Counted from the stretch's first letter, positions 18,808 through 28,224 are shown. The stretch is 64,000 nt of DNA from an uncultured Allomuricauda sp. (GCF_947495325.1 NZ_CANLYK010000001.1:1178001-1242000); one strand, 5' to 3'. Program-made: numbers and translations. Notes: a model not told the origin generated them from the letters alone.

Positions 18808-20007
18808 ATGAAACAACAATTAATTACAATAATTTTTGCTCTGGGAATTTTAAATATCAGTGCTCAAACTGCTTCAGATTCAAAGTGGTTATCAGGTTCA
18901 TGGGGAGTTCGCCTAATCGTTGAAGGCGGTGTAGAATTAGATAAAGCCAGCTCATATAGCGATTGGGTAAAAGGGGCACAGAATATTGCGGATAATCTGC
19001 CAACAGTTGGTCATGTATTTACAAATTTCACACATCGTGCCCATGGCTACTGGTTTACCTTAAGGGAAAATCCTTATGTAGACGTCGCTAAGGAAATTCA
19101 TCCTGAGTTTGTACCCTCTCTTGAAAATGAAAAAATCATTTTGGATGTCATTGATATATTACATAAAGGAGGAAAAAAAGTAATTCTCTACATCGCTACC
19201 GATGGTCCATCAGCAAGGTCAGGCACAAGAAATAATGCTGAATATAAGGCAGCTTGGGAAAACTATTACAATGCCAAATTTGATGGTGATGAAGGTTTGG
19301 CCTACCGTACTTTATGCAAAGGTTATATCGAAAGGTTTAAAGGTTTGGCAGATGGCTATTGGTTAGACCATGTGGGCGGAATTGCTGGAGAATTAACAGA
19401 TTTCATTGATATGATTCGAGAGGTAGACCCATCTGTTATGATAGCTTCTAACGGCATAGTGGAAAATGAGAGCTCAAATAAATCAAAGTATTTCAAAGAT
19501 GAAAATGGAGATGATTTGGAAGTGGATTCAGACGGGACAAATGACCCAGATGGTAGAAAATATAAAATAAGATCGTTTAATTTAAATGGTTCTTATGTTG
19601 ATTTTACTTCCGGTCACCCTACTCCTCTGGCTTGGGGAGCTCCACCTAATTCATGGGCATATGAAGAATTTACATTTCCTGAAATAGTAGACGCAATGGC
19701 TAGTTATGATCCAACCAAACATACTATAAAACACGCTTGGATGCCAATGCGTATGAAATGGACAAGTCCAAGGGCTAATTTGATGTTTGATGTAGAACAA
19801 GCCTATCGTTTTGTACGAACGCTGACGGATGCAGGTTGTGCCATTACCTGGGGAAACACACAAACAGATGGTTCTATGACAAAAGAAGAAATGGACATTA
19901 TGAAGGAAGTAGACAGAAGATTAAGAATGAAGCCTGTGCCTGATTATATTCCATATAAAAGACCTGCAGGAGCAAAATTGGTTGGAGAAACAAAAACTAA
20001 AGATTAA
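18808..20007 (+). CDS. Candidate endo-acting glycoside hydrolase, single-domain form (possible fucanase)
   Basis: 399 aa: signal peptide (MKQQLITIIFALGILNISAQ) plus one catalytic-type domain, with no binding module and no T9SS tail, so probably periplasmic. It shares with the N-terminal domains at 28411 and 32273 the blocks SGSWGVRLIVEGG, VGHVFTNFTHRAHGYWFTL, KKVILYI, ADGYWLD (Asp187), VDSDGTND, DFTSGH (His270), NSWAYEEFT (Glu286/287), KHAWMP, EQAYRFVRTLTDAG and PYKRPAGAKLVGET. Alternating strand/helix and the GYWLD motif suggest a TIM barrel. The Asp and Gly-His pair recalls GH107 endo-fucanases, which use an Asp nucleophile and a His acid/base, but GH168, GH174 or an undefined family fit as well. 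Fucanase activity is inferred from neighbours. Confidence 0.6.
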   Translation: MKQQLITIIFALGILNISAQTASDSKWLSGSWGVRLIVEGGVELDKASSYSDWVKGAQNIADNLPTVGHVFTNFTHRAHGYWFTLRENPYVDVAKEIHPEFVPSLENEKIILDVIDILHKGGKKVILYIATDGPSARSGTRNNAEYKAAWENYYNAKFDGDEGLAYRTLCKGYIERFKGLADGYWLDHVGGIAGELTDFIDMIREVDPSVMIASNGIVENESSNKSKYFKDENGDDLEVDSDGTNDPDGRKYKIRSFNLNGSYVDFTSGHPTPLAWGAPPNSWAYEEFTFPEIVDAMASYDPTKHTIKHAWMPMRMKWTSPRANLMFDVEQAYRFVRTLTDAGCAITWGNTQTDGSMTKEEMDIMKEVDRRLRMKPVPDYIPYKRPAGAKLVGETKTKD

Positions 20008-20032
20008 CTGTTGCCCATAAACGAGTAATCGT

Positions 20033-20076
20033 AAAGGTCATATATGCCTAACATACTGGCATTTAATGACTTTTAT
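20033..20076 (+). terminator. Imperfect hairpin, possible terminator or attenuator
   Basis: GTCAT..ATGCC (from 20037) can pair with GGCAT..ATGAC (20058-20070), followed by TTTTAT. The stem has a small bulge. It lies in the 162-bp gap before the SASA esterase and may separate the first two genes of the run from the rest. Confidence 0.35.
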
Positions 20077-20160
20077 GAAAAAAATAGCTATTAAATTATG
20101 ATTCTATTTTCATTAATTAAGAATTACAAATTTAACATGATAACTAATTAAAACAGAATA

Positions 20161-20166
20161 AGGAGG
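20161..20166 (+). promoter_or_regulatory. Unusually complete Shine-Dalgarno site
   Basis: AGGAGG sits only three bases before the ATG at 20170. Full Shine-Dalgarno sequences are rare in Bacteroidetes, and other genes of this window have AT-rich leaders. The spacing is shorter than the usual optimum. Confidence 0.5.
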
Positions 20167-20169
20167 TAA

Positions 20170-21696
20170 ATGAAACTTCTAGCTACTACACTATTCCTTT
20201 TAGCTACAATCGGGTTAAGCGCACAAACAAAGTTACCGGACATTTTATCCGACAATATGTGTTTGCAACAGTCTGCCGAAGTAAAAATATGGGGTTGGGA
20301 CATACCTGGACAAAAAGTATTCGTTAATCCATCGTGGGGAAAACAGTCGCAAACCATTACCGATAAAGAGGGTAAATGGCTAATACATATTAAAACACCA
20401 AAAGCCGGAAAAATAGGTGGAATAAAGGTAACAGGGTCTACACAACAAACTATTGGAAATATTGCGTTTGGTGAGGTTTGGTTGTGTTCGGGACAGTCGA
20501 ATATGGAAAGGCAATTAGGCCTTCGTAACGGTCAAAAACCCATTATCAATTTTTGGGAAGAAGCTAAAAAGGCAGATTACCCGAATATACGCATGTTTAA
20601 AGTTGCTACAGTTGCTTCGGAAATTCCACTTAACAATTGCCAGGGGAAATGGCTGGTATGCAACCCAGAAACCGTGTTTAAGTTTTCGGCAGTAGGGTAT
20701 TTTTATGCGCAGGCACTACACGAAAATTTGTCTGTCCCAGTTGGCTTGATTCAGTCATCCAGAGGAGGAACACCCGTTGAAGCATGGACACCAAAAACAG
20801 GAATCCATGAAGGATTACATGAAAAGTATAAAAATTTTGAAACATCCTTTCAAAAGGATAGAGATGAATACAACAGCGCATTAAATGATTTTAAAAGTGG
20901 ACTTATATCGGAATTTCCCTATATACCAGAAAGTGTTGACCGGCTTAAGAACAAATACAGAAAGTTATCGGTGTTGTATAATGGTATGATTTCACCGCTA
21001 ACCAACTACACCATAAAAGGTGTCATTTGGTATCAAGGCGAAGCAAACGTTCCATATTGGAAAGAGTATAAAACAGTATTCCCTAGTATGATAACAAGTT
21101 GGCGAAAGCAATGGGGTATTAGCGATTTTCCATTTTATTTTGTGCAAATTCCTCCCTACGATTACGATGATAAATATGGGATGCCATTTGGAATGCCAAA
21201 AATTGTGGAGGCTCAGTGTGAAGCATTAAAGCTTCCAAATACAGGAGTTGCGCCTACACAAGACATAGGTACATTTTATGATATTCATCCGCCGCATAAA
21301 AAGGAAGTTGGTCGCCGCTTATCTTTAATTGCCTTACATAAAACGTATAATAAAACAGATGTTGTTTATGCTGTGCCTTTTTTAAGTTCATATAAAAACG
21401 AAGGCAAAAACATAGTTCTTCAAATTGAAACACCGGGTTCCGAACTGTATTTATTATCCGCTGCAATTGGAGGAATTTGGGCTTTCCATATTGCTGGTGA
21501 AAATAAAATTTTCTATCCAGCTAATGTTAAGCAGGATGGGAATAAAATTCAATTAAGCTCGTCAAAGGTGGAACATCCGGTAGCGGTACGCTATAACTGG
21601 GCAAACAATGCGAATGCAACAATTTATAACAAACAAGGTTTACCTGCGCTCCCTTTTAGGACAGATGACTGGGACGAGGTTTTTTATGGAGAGTAA
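20170..21696 (+). CDS. SASA-family sialate O-acetylesterase-like carbohydrate esterase
   Basis: 508 aa with signal peptide MKLLATTLFLLATIGLSAQ. The N-terminus KLPDILSDNMCLQQSAEVKIWGW is typical of the family. The nucleophile block is GEVWLCSGQSNME (Ser110), then IQSSRGGTPVEAW and VIWYQGEAN, and the late Asp/His block is DIHPPHKKEVGRRL (Asp371, His373). Family members take acetyl groups off sugars; in this setting acetylated fucan or another algal glycan is a more likely substrate than sialic acid. A periplasmic location is expected. It lies 31 bp before the PhoD-like gene, very probably in the same transcript. Confidence 0.9.
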   Translation: MKLLATTLFLLATIGLSAQTKLPDILSDNMCLQQSAEVKIWGWDIPGQKVFVNPSWGKQSQTITDKEGKWLIHIKTPKAGKIGGIKVTGSTQQTIGNIAFGEVWLCSGQSNMERQLGLRNGQKPIINFWEEAKKADYPNIRMFKVATVASEIPLNNCQGKWLVCNPETVFKFSAVGYFYAQALHENLSVPVGLIQSSRGGTPVEAWTPKTGIHEGLHEKYKNFETSFQKDRDEYNSALNDFKSGLISEFPYIPESVDRLKNKYRKLSVLYNGMISPLTNYTIKGVIWYQGEANVPYWKEYKTVFPSMITSWRKQWGISDFPFYFVQIPPYDYDDKYGMPFGMPKIVEAQCEALKLPNTGVAPTQDIGTFYDIHPPHKKEVGRRLSLIALHKTYNKTDVVYAVPFLSSYKNEGKNIVLQIETPGSELYLLSAAIGGIWAFHIAGENKIFYPANVKQDGNKIQLSSSKVEHPVAVRYNWANNANATIYNKQGLPALPFRTDDWDEVFYGE

Positions 21697-21727
21697 AGTT
21701 TTACTAAAATTATTTAAATATATTTTT

Positions 21728-23359
21728 ATGAAGAATATTTTCTTTTTAACGTTGATAGGATTCTTGTTTATTAATTGTCAAACAAAAAAACAGGAAAGCA
21801 AACCCGAATTGCAATACACACAAAACGACAAGGATTGGTACACACGTAAATCTGGCATAACAAAATATTTAATTGAGATTGACGAAGGAGACCCAAAAGT
21901 AGCCGTTGACCATGCCAATAAACAAGATATTGACGCAGAAGCTTGCTTTGTAAAAGCACTTGCTTTTGCAAAAACAGGAAATGCAGATTCCGCTATGGTC
22001 CAAGTTAAAAAATCATTGGATTTGGGACTAAGTATCGACCGATATCAAGCGCCTCTCGAAATGCTTGTTCCTTTAAATAAGTTTCCAGCATTCAGCAATT
22101 TTATCAAAAAAAAGGGAAAAGCAATTGTACATGGACCAATGGTTGGCCATACCACTTCTAGTACTGCAAAAATTTGGTTACGAACATTTCAGGCATTAAA
22201 AGTTCAGATTATTTTAAGTGAAAATGAAACTTTTGAAAAGGAGATTTTATCAAAGGAAGTACAAACCTCAAAATCTACAGAGTTTACTGCTAAGCTTGAT
22301 GTTGAAGGGCTTACAGCGAATACCACATATTTTTATAAGGTTAAAATTGAGGGCAAAACCCAAAACAAAGTTTATAAATTTAAAACACAACCAATTGAAG
22401 GGCAGGCCAATGAGTTTGCCGTAGCTTTTGGTGGTGGTGGTGCTTACGTTCCCTGGCACTCCTACATGTGGAATACCTTAGACTCACATAATCTAAATGC
22501 AATGCTACTAATGGGCGATAATGTTTACATCGACTATCCGGAGTACCCAGACATTCAAAAGTATTGTTATAATCGTAGGCAAAGTAAGCCAGAGTTTCGT
22601 GACTTTTCATCCAGAACACCAATCCTTTCAATTTGGGATGACCACGATTTTGGGGATAATGACGAATTTGGAGGAAAGGAAATCGATACTCCGAAATGGA
22701 AACGTCCAGTTTATGAAGTGTTCCGAAATCAGTTTGCAAACCCTTATTATGGTGGTGGCGATAAAAATCCTGGCGTATGGTACGATTTCCAAATGGCAGA
22801 TGTTGATTTCTTTATGTTGGATTGCCGCTACTATCGTGAACCCTCAAGTGCTGATGGAAATATTACTGATCCCCAAATGTTGGGGCCAGTTCAGTTAAAT
22901 TGGTTAAAAGAGAAACTGCTGGCATCAAAAGGAACATTTAAAGTAATTGTTTCGAGCGTTCCCTGGGCCTATGGTGCAAAAAGTGGTATGTCAGGTCGAT
23001 TTGATACTTGGCGTGGTTACAAAAAAGAACGCAAGGAGATTTTTGACTTCCTTGCTGAAAATAAAATAGAGGGTGTTGTGCTTCTTTCTGCCGACCGTCA
23101 CCGGAGCGACTTATGGAAAATTGAACGCGAAAATGGCTACCCTTTATACGAGCTAGAAAGCTCAAAACTTGTAAATACACACACGCATGTATGTATGGAC
23201 GACCCTGAAAGAATTTTGTGCTACAACGAAAAATGTTCGTTTGGCAAGGTTATTTTCAATACCAAATTACCTGACCCAACACTGCATTATGAAATATGGA
23301 GCATTGATAATGAAAAAGTGGAAGAGTACACGATTAAACTTAGCGAACTGAAACATTAA
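21728..23359 (+). CDS. PhoD-like metallophosphatase lipoprotein
   Basis: 543 aa from ATG 21728; earlier in-frame ATGs overlap the esterase and lack a signal. The lipoprotein signal is MKNIFFLTLIGFLFINC. An N-terminal helical, TPR-like stretch (EACFVKALAFAKTGNADSA) precedes a fibronectin-like PhoD N-domain (about 135-230, GPMVGHTTSSTAKIWLRT; TTYFYKVKIEG). The metallophosphatase core has LLMGDNVYID, SIWDDHDFGDND and LLSADRHRSDLW. PhoD enzymes hydrolyse phosphomonoesters or diesters. It is unusual within a fucan-type locus and may serve phosphate-decorated glycan or an unrelated esterase role. The next gene, a sulfatase, starts 27 bp later. Confidence 0.88.
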   Translation: MKNIFFLTLIGFLFINCQTKKQESKPELQYTQNDKDWYTRKSGITKYLIEIDEGDPKVAVDHANKQDIDAEACFVKALAFAKTGNADSAMVQVKKSLDLGLSIDRYQAPLEMLVPLNKFPAFSNFIKKKGKAIVHGPMVGHTTSSTAKIWLRTFQALKVQIILSENETFEKEILSKEVQTSKSTEFTAKLDVEGLTANTTYFYKVKIEGKTQNKVYKFKTQPIEGQANEFAVAFGGGGAYVPWHSYMWNTLDSHNLNAMLLMGDNVYIDYPEYPDIQKYCYNRRQSKPEFRDFSSRTPILSIWDDHDFGDNDEFGGKEIDTPKWKRPVYEVFRNQFANPYYGGGDKNPGVWYDFQMADVDFFMLDCRYYREPSSADGNITDPQMLGPVQLNWLKEKLLASKGTFKVIVSSVPWAYGAKSGMSGRFDTWRGYKKERKEIFDFLAENKIEGVVLLSADRHRSDLWKIERENGYPLYELESSKLVNTHTHVCMDDPERILCYNEKCSFGKVIFNTKLPDPTLHYEIWSIDNEKVEEYTIKLSELKH

Positions 23360-23386
23360 ATAATCCTGTTACTCAATTTTCAATAT

Positions 23387-24919
23387 ATGATGAAATTGGT
23401 ATTGCCCCTTTATCTGCTTATGGTAGTTGGCTGTACGGCTAAAAAAGAGGTCATAGAAAGTACTCCAAATATTATAATCATTTACGCAGATGATTTGGGG
23501 TATGGCGATGTGAGCTGTTATAATAAACAGAGTGAAATCTCAACACCAAATATTGATAAACTGGCTGAAAATGGTATCCTGTTTACTGATGCACATTCAC
23601 CAAGTGGAATTTGTAGTCCTAGTAGATATGGTATTTTAACTGGTAGATATCCATGGCGTACTAGTCGTAAACGTGGAAACCCTAAACCTGGTGAACAACC
23701 ATGGATAGACCAAGGACGTGTAACTATTGCTAGTATGTTACAGGATTACGGTTATAACACAGCTGTTATTGGTAAATGGGGACTAGGATCTGATTGGAAA
23801 GCAGCTGCCAAACCGACAAGGGAAGGAATTGATATTTCTGCCAATGGTATTGACTATAACAAACCCATTTATAGTGGTAAGCCAGTAGGATTTACACATG
23901 AAGAAGTTCATCTCTGGTACGGACAAAAATATTATAAGAGAAAATATCCTTGCCATGATGTGCCTGGAACAAAAGAACACTCTGATGGAGGTCGATGGTA
24001 TTTTGAGAATGGTATTAGTAAGAACGGGAATCCTCAGTTTGATCAATTTGATATGGAAGAAGCACAAATGCATTATATCGCAAGAAGTGTTGATTACATA
24101 AATGCTGCAGCAAAAAACAGTAAAAGCTCAGGATATAATCTTAAAAAAGACGCACCTTTTTTCTTGTACTATGCACCTCATATACCTCATTATCCGCATG
24201 TGCCTGCTAAACAATTTCAGGGAACTTCTGGAGTTGGATTATATGGCGATTTTGTAAAAGAATTGGATTGGGCTGTTGGAGAAATAATTACTGTGCTTGA
24301 AAAGAACAACATATTAGATGAAACGTTAATCATTTTTACTTCGGATAATGGACCTGAATCTCAAACCTTTGGTTATATAAAAGAATATGGCCATTATGCC
24401 ATGAAAAATTTCAGAGGTGTAAAGCGAGACCTTTGGCAAGGTGGGCACACCATTCCTTTTATAGTTTCATATCCAAATAGGATTATTAAAACGGGAACAG
24501 AATCAAACCGTCTTATTTCTCAAACAGATATTTTATCTACCATAGCTGATTATTTGGATATTAAACTAGATAATAAAGGTGCGGAAGACAGTTATAGTTT
24601 TCTTGATGAAATTATTGATGGTTTTGAGGTTAAGGATAAGCGTGAAGTTGCAATACACCATAGTGCAAGTGGAAAATTAGCAATAAGACAAGGTGATTGG
24701 GTCTTTATAAATAGTAATGAAGGCAGAGACAATGAAGAACCAGATTGGTTTAAAGATAAGATTGGTGTTGTGACTCATAATGAAGATTTTGAGTTGTTTA
24801 ATTTGAGGAAAGATGCACAACAAACAACAAATCTTGTAAAAGAGTATCCAGAAAAGGCAAAAGAGCTAAAAAAACTTCTAACACAGTATGTTGACGAAGG
24901 AAGAACATTGGTACGATAA
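23387..24919 (+). CDS. S1-type formylglycine sulfatase, lipoprotein
   Basis: 510-aa sulfatase. The lipobox is VVGC (Cys16; translation may begin at the second Met). Metal Asp residues are in IYADDLGYGDVS, the formylglycine site is Cys76 in CSPSR, followed by YGILTGRYPWR, GKWGLGSDW and TSDNGPES. It differs from the two minus-strand sulfatases in having the long insert with YGQKYYKRKYPCHDVPG and a distinct C-terminus, so it belongs to another S1 subfamily. It pairs with the sulfatase 48 bp downstream; the two share the same N-terminal half layout (SPSGICSPSRYGILTGRY versus SSAVCTPTRYGILTGRY). Confidence 0.93.
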   Translation: MMKLVLPLYLLMVVGCTAKKEVIESTPNIIIIYADDLGYGDVSCYNKQSEISTPNIDKLAENGILFTDAHSPSGICSPSRYGILTGRYPWRTSRKRGNPKPGEQPWIDQGRVTIASMLQDYGYNTAVIGKWGLGSDWKAAAKPTREGIDISANGIDYNKPIYSGKPVGFTHEEVHLWYGQKYYKRKYPCHDVPGTKEHSDGGRWYFENGISKNGNPQFDQFDMEEAQMHYIARSVDYINAAAKNSKSSGYNLKKDAPFFLYYAPHIPHYPHVPAKQFQGTSGVGLYGDFVKELDWAVGEIITVLEKNNILDETLIIFTSDNGPESQTFGYIKEYGHYAMKNFRGVKRDLWQGGHTIPFIVSYPNRIIKTGTESNRLISQTDILSTIADYLDIKLDNKGAEDSYSFLDEIIDGFEVKDKREVAIHHSASGKLAIRQGDWVFINSNEGRDNEEPDWFKDKIGVVTHNEDFELFNLRKDAQQTTNLVKEYPEKAKELKKLLTQYVDEGRTLVR

Positions 24920-24967
24920 TCTGACTTTTAACAAACCATAGAAACAGTATACTTTAAAATAGTAAAA

Positions 24968-26512
24968 ATGAATTTAAATAAGAAACTTATAGTAGCATGT
25001 ACAATACTAATATCATTTAGTTCTTACGGGCAAACAAAGGTTGAAAAAAACGAAAAAAAACCAAATATCATTTTTATCCTAGCGGATGATTTAGGCTATG
25101 GTGATGTTTCCAGTTATAATGAAAACTCTAAAATTAAAACAGCTAACATAGATAAACTAGCTTCAGATGGCGTTCTGTTCACAGATGCGCACACAAGCAG
25201 TGCTGTTTGTACACCTACCCGTTATGGGATATTAACAGGACGATATAATTGGCGATCAACTCTTAAAAAGCACGTTTTACGAGGATATAACAAAGCCTTA
25301 ATTACGCCCGATAGAACAACTATAGCTGGTCTTTTAAAGACTAAAGGATACAAAACTGCCGGTATTGGTAAATGGCATTTAGGATGGGATTGGGCAAATA
25401 TCGAAAAAGGAAAGGACTCTGTTGATTTTTCTAAGAAAATAAAAAATGGACCTATAACACGTGGGTTTGATTATTGGTATGGATTTAATGGCTCATTGGA
25501 TATGGCGCCTTATGTATGGGTAGAAAATGACCAACCTACAATGGTACCTGCCAAGTTTACAGAAAATACAGGTCAAGCTATGTGGCGCAAGGGACTAACA
25601 TCCGATGATTTTGTACATGAACAAGTTTTACCGGAAATCACAACTAGAACAGTCAATTTTATAAATGAAAATGCAAAAAGCGACCAGCCATTTTTTCTAT
25701 ATATGCCTTTGCCAGCTCCTCATACCCCTATTTTACCAACAGACGATTTTAAAGGTAAAAGTGGACTGGACAATCCCTATGGTGATTTTGTGTTAATGGT
25801 AGATTGGGTAGTTGGAGAAGTAATGAAAGCATTAGATAAACAAGGTATTTATGAAAATACGATTGTAGTTTTTACAAGTGACAATGGCTGTTCCGATCAA
25901 GCAGATTTTGACCAATTAGCTACTAAAGACCATGATCCTAGTTATGTTTTCAGAGGGCACAAAGCAGATATTTTTGAAGGAGGTCATAGAGTGCCATTTA
26001 TAGTTAGATGGCCAGAAAAAGTCAAATCAGCCAAATCAAGGCAATTGGTCTGCACAACAGATTTTTTTGCGACCATTGCGGATGTCCTAGATGTTAAACC
26101 TGCCGATACTATGGCTGAGGATAGTTTTAGTTTTCTTCCAGCATTAAAAATCAAATCAAGTTCAACGGTTAGGGAAAGTATTGTTCACCATTCTATAAAT
26201 GGCTCTTTTGCGTTTCGAAAAAATGATTGGAAAGCGATTTTTTGTCCCGGTTCTGGTGGTTGGAGTTTTCCAAGACCAAGAGATAAAGCAGCCATTGATA
26301 GTTTACCCAAATTTCAATTATATAATTTAAGGAGTGACATTGGAGAAGAACATAATTTACAAAATCAGCAATCGGAATTATTGGAACAATATAGAAAAGA
26401 GCTTGCAGAAATTGTTTCTAATGGCAGAAGTACTGAAGGAGCAAAACAGAAAAATGACGGTCCAGAAACTTGGTCTCAGTTAAGTTGGATGGACGAAAAA
26501 ACAGATAATTAA
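24968..26512 (+). CDS. S1-type formylglycine sulfatase with CTPTR signature
   Basis: 514 aa. The N-terminal signal ends near SSYGQ, so it is soluble and secreted, not lipidated like the other four sulfatases. Active-site parts: FILADDLGYGDVS, Cys81 in CTPTR, YGILTGRYNWRS, GKWHLGWDW and TSDNGCSDQ. CTPTR still meets the sulfatase signature, which allows S, T or A after the proline. It is related to the preceding gene. A different leader from its neighbour suggests a different compartment, so the two may act at successive steps; that is inferred. Confidence 0.93.
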   Translation: MNLNKKLIVACTILISFSSYGQTKVEKNEKKPNIIFILADDLGYGDVSSYNENSKIKTANIDKLASDGVLFTDAHTSSAVCTPTRYGILTGRYNWRSTLKKHVLRGYNKALITPDRTTIAGLLKTKGYKTAGIGKWHLGWDWANIEKGKDSVDFSKKIKNGPITRGFDYWYGFNGSLDMAPYVWVENDQPTMVPAKFTENTGQAMWRKGLTSDDFVHEQVLPEITTRTVNFINENAKSDQPFFLYMPLPAPHTPILPTDDFKGKSGLDNPYGDFVLMVDWVVGEVMKALDKQGIYENTIVVFTSDNGCSDQADFDQLATKDHDPSYVFRGHKADIFEGGHRVPFIVRWPEKVKSAKSRQLVCTTDFFATIADVLDVKPADTMAEDSFSFLPALKIKSSSTVRESIVHHSINGSFAFRKNDWKAIFCPGSGGWSFPRPRDKAAIDSLPKFQLYNLRSDIGEEHNLQNQQSELLEQYRKELAEIVSNGRSTEGAKQKNDGPETWSQLSWMDEKTDN

Positions 26513-26621
26513 AAAGGTGCTGAATATTTTAAAAACTTTTCGATACCAATGTAGTATTAGAACAACATAAAGAGTAAGATTATAATAGTTCCCTATCGTA
26601 TTTACATTTAAATAAAAAATC

Positions 26622-27674
26622 ATGAAATATAAAATTCCTGCTTTAGCATCAATGGCAATAATTCTTTTATCCCTTTCCTGTAAAAAAGATCTATCCATAA
26701 AGGAATCATCTTTTGTTAAATCTCATGTAGCAGGAGATTATATTCTTGATGCACCAGAAAATTGGTGGCATTGGTGTATGGCTCCAATTTATGATGACTC
26801 TGGGAAATTACATGTATTTATGTCAGCTATTCCAAATGATGGAAGCTGGACAAAAGATAGTAAAATAGTACATTATACAGCTAAATCCCCAGAAGGGCCT
26901 TATACTTTCGTAGATACCACTTTTGCTAGCAACTCACACACCTATCATAATCCACAAATATCCCAAGTAAACGACACCTATATCCTAGTATATTTATTAA
27001 AGTCTATGGAAACCCCAAATATAAATCAAGAAATAGGTATTGCAACTTCTAAGTCTTTGGATGGTCCATGGAAGGAAAGTCCATATAACCCTATAATTAG
27101 AGCTACGGGTACACAAAAAGATGGTGCCAATATTATTCATGCCTCAAATCCTACTTTTTTAAAAGACAAAAATGGAAAATTCAGGATTTATTATAAATCC
27201 ATATCAGATGCTTTTGGAACAAACTGGAATCGTGAAATTTCTTTAGCAATGAGCGATAATATTGAAGGGCCTTATGAAAATTATCAAGAAAACCCTCTTA
27301 TTAGTTATGCAGATAAAGGTTTGGATATTGAAGATTGTTATGCCTTTTATTATAAAGACATGTATTATATGATTGTGGAAGATAGAAAGGGGGTAAAAAA
27401 TATGCTTGAAGGGAATCCTATTCCTGCGGAGGAAATTAAACTAGGGGGTAACCGTCCAGGATTAATTTATAAATCGGAGGATGGAATACATTGGGGGAAG
27501 CCTCAGGTTGGTTATAAAACAAATGAACAATACTTTGGAGATAAATTGGCACGTACCGAACGCCCACATATTTTATGGAAAAACGGAGAACCAGAATATC
27601 TTTTTCTTGCATGTCATGATGAAGACCCTTCAGCTGGGTTCTTTGTTAAAATTGAAGGATGGATTCCAGAGTAA
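26622..27674 (+). CDS. Lipoprotein beta-propeller of GH43/GH32-like type
   Basis: 350 aa, lipobox SLSC (Cys20). Repeated propeller strands are seen: KLHVFMSAIP, GPYTFVDTTF, DTYILVYLLKS, GKFRIYYKSIS, DMYYMIVEDRKG and EYLFLACHDED. The usual catalytic-Asp strands read WHWCMAPIYDD and HASNPTFLKDKNG, the latter with Asn where GH43 has Asp; a possible general-acid Glu lies in GLDIEDCYAFYY. It therefore belongs to the broad five-bladed clan but not clearly to a defined family, and could be GH117-like. It is the last gene of the run 16373-27674 and lies just before the pseudogene zone. Substrate unknown. Confidence 0.7.
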   Translation: MKYKIPALASMAIILLSLSCKKDLSIKESSFVKSHVAGDYILDAPENWWHWCMAPIYDDSGKLHVFMSAIPNDGSWTKDSKIVHYTAKSPEGPYTFVDTTFASNSHTYHNPQISQVNDTYILVYLLKSMETPNINQEIGIATSKSLDGPWKESPYNPIIRATGTQKDGANIIHASNPTFLKDKNGKFRIYYKSISDAFGTNWNREISLAMSDNIEGPYENYQENPLISYADKGLDIEDCYAFYYKDMYYMIVEDRKGVKNMLEGNPIPAEEIKLGGNRPGLIYKSEDGIHWGKPQVGYKTNEQYFGDKLARTERPHILWKNGEPEYLFLACHDEDPSAGFFVKIEGWIPE

Positions 27675-27699
27675 AAGAAGAACTGAAAATAGATCTAAA

Positions 27700-27823
27700 A
27701 TTTTCAGAATTAGCACTATTGTTATGCTACAATACCCGCCTATTGCATTGGCTTAAAATAAGCCCAATATCATCAATTATACAAACAGATGACCAAGGGT
27801 ATAGTGATATGAGCATATTATAA
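27700..27823 (+). pseudogene. Remnant of a sulfatase N-terminus
   Basis: One frame reads KPNII (27760-27774) after a leader-like stretch and a stop. One base out of frame the text continues as IIQTDDQGYSDMS (27776-27814), the typical sulfatase metal-binding start, followed by a stop. A frameshift therefore interrupts an N-terminal sulfatase sequence and no CxPxR motif follows. A weak YNLKEN match near 27850 recalls a sulfatase C-terminus, hinting at a large internal deletion. The region lies in the 736-bp gap after the propeller gene. Confidence 0.55.
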
Positions 27824-27965
27824 CAGGTACGCCGAAGAGTTTTTTACAACCTGAAAGAAAATGGAGATAGCCATAGACGGACTTTTTATCAACAGGCAGA
27901 GATGAAGGCTTCCACGCAAAAGGCTTCAGATTAATCTTCGTCAAAATCAAAAAGTTTAAGAAAAT

Positions 27966-28156
27966 AAAAAACTCAAGATGACCCACCATCAATAAATAGT
28001 AAAACTCCATACCATGATTATTGTTTATTACAAGTATCTGCAATTGCTAAGGAACTTGGAATGTCCTTACATAACTTAAACCTAAGCTCAGAAGAAGACA
28101 ATATAAAAATCAATAAGATGATAACTTCAATATCACGTTTATTGCAAATCAATTAA
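27966..28156 (+). pseudogene. Decayed 3' end of an ECF sigma factor gene
   Basis: A stop-free stretch of about 60 codons ends AIAKELGMSLHN...ITSISRLLQIN, then stop. It aligns with the C-terminus of the intact sigma gene (EIAAELGVSINT...ELITSIIILLQVN). DNA similarity is clear over 28030-28156. The sigma domains upstream are gone and the recognition-helix region (TVKTQLKRGKLR in the intact gene) is changed to an acidic sequence, so it cannot work. Behind it lies the same promoter motif that follows the intact sigma gene, but no fecR. Confidence 0.65.
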
Positions 28157-28224
28157 AAAGAGTATTGATTATTTGAGAATATATTATTTTTTATTATTAA
28201 AATTTTAAGTATTCCTATTTTTTT

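Noticed and set aside
21608-21727. Upstream in-frame start for the PhoD-like gene
   Set aside because: It overlaps the esterase gene, and only ATG 21728 gives a lipoprotein signal.
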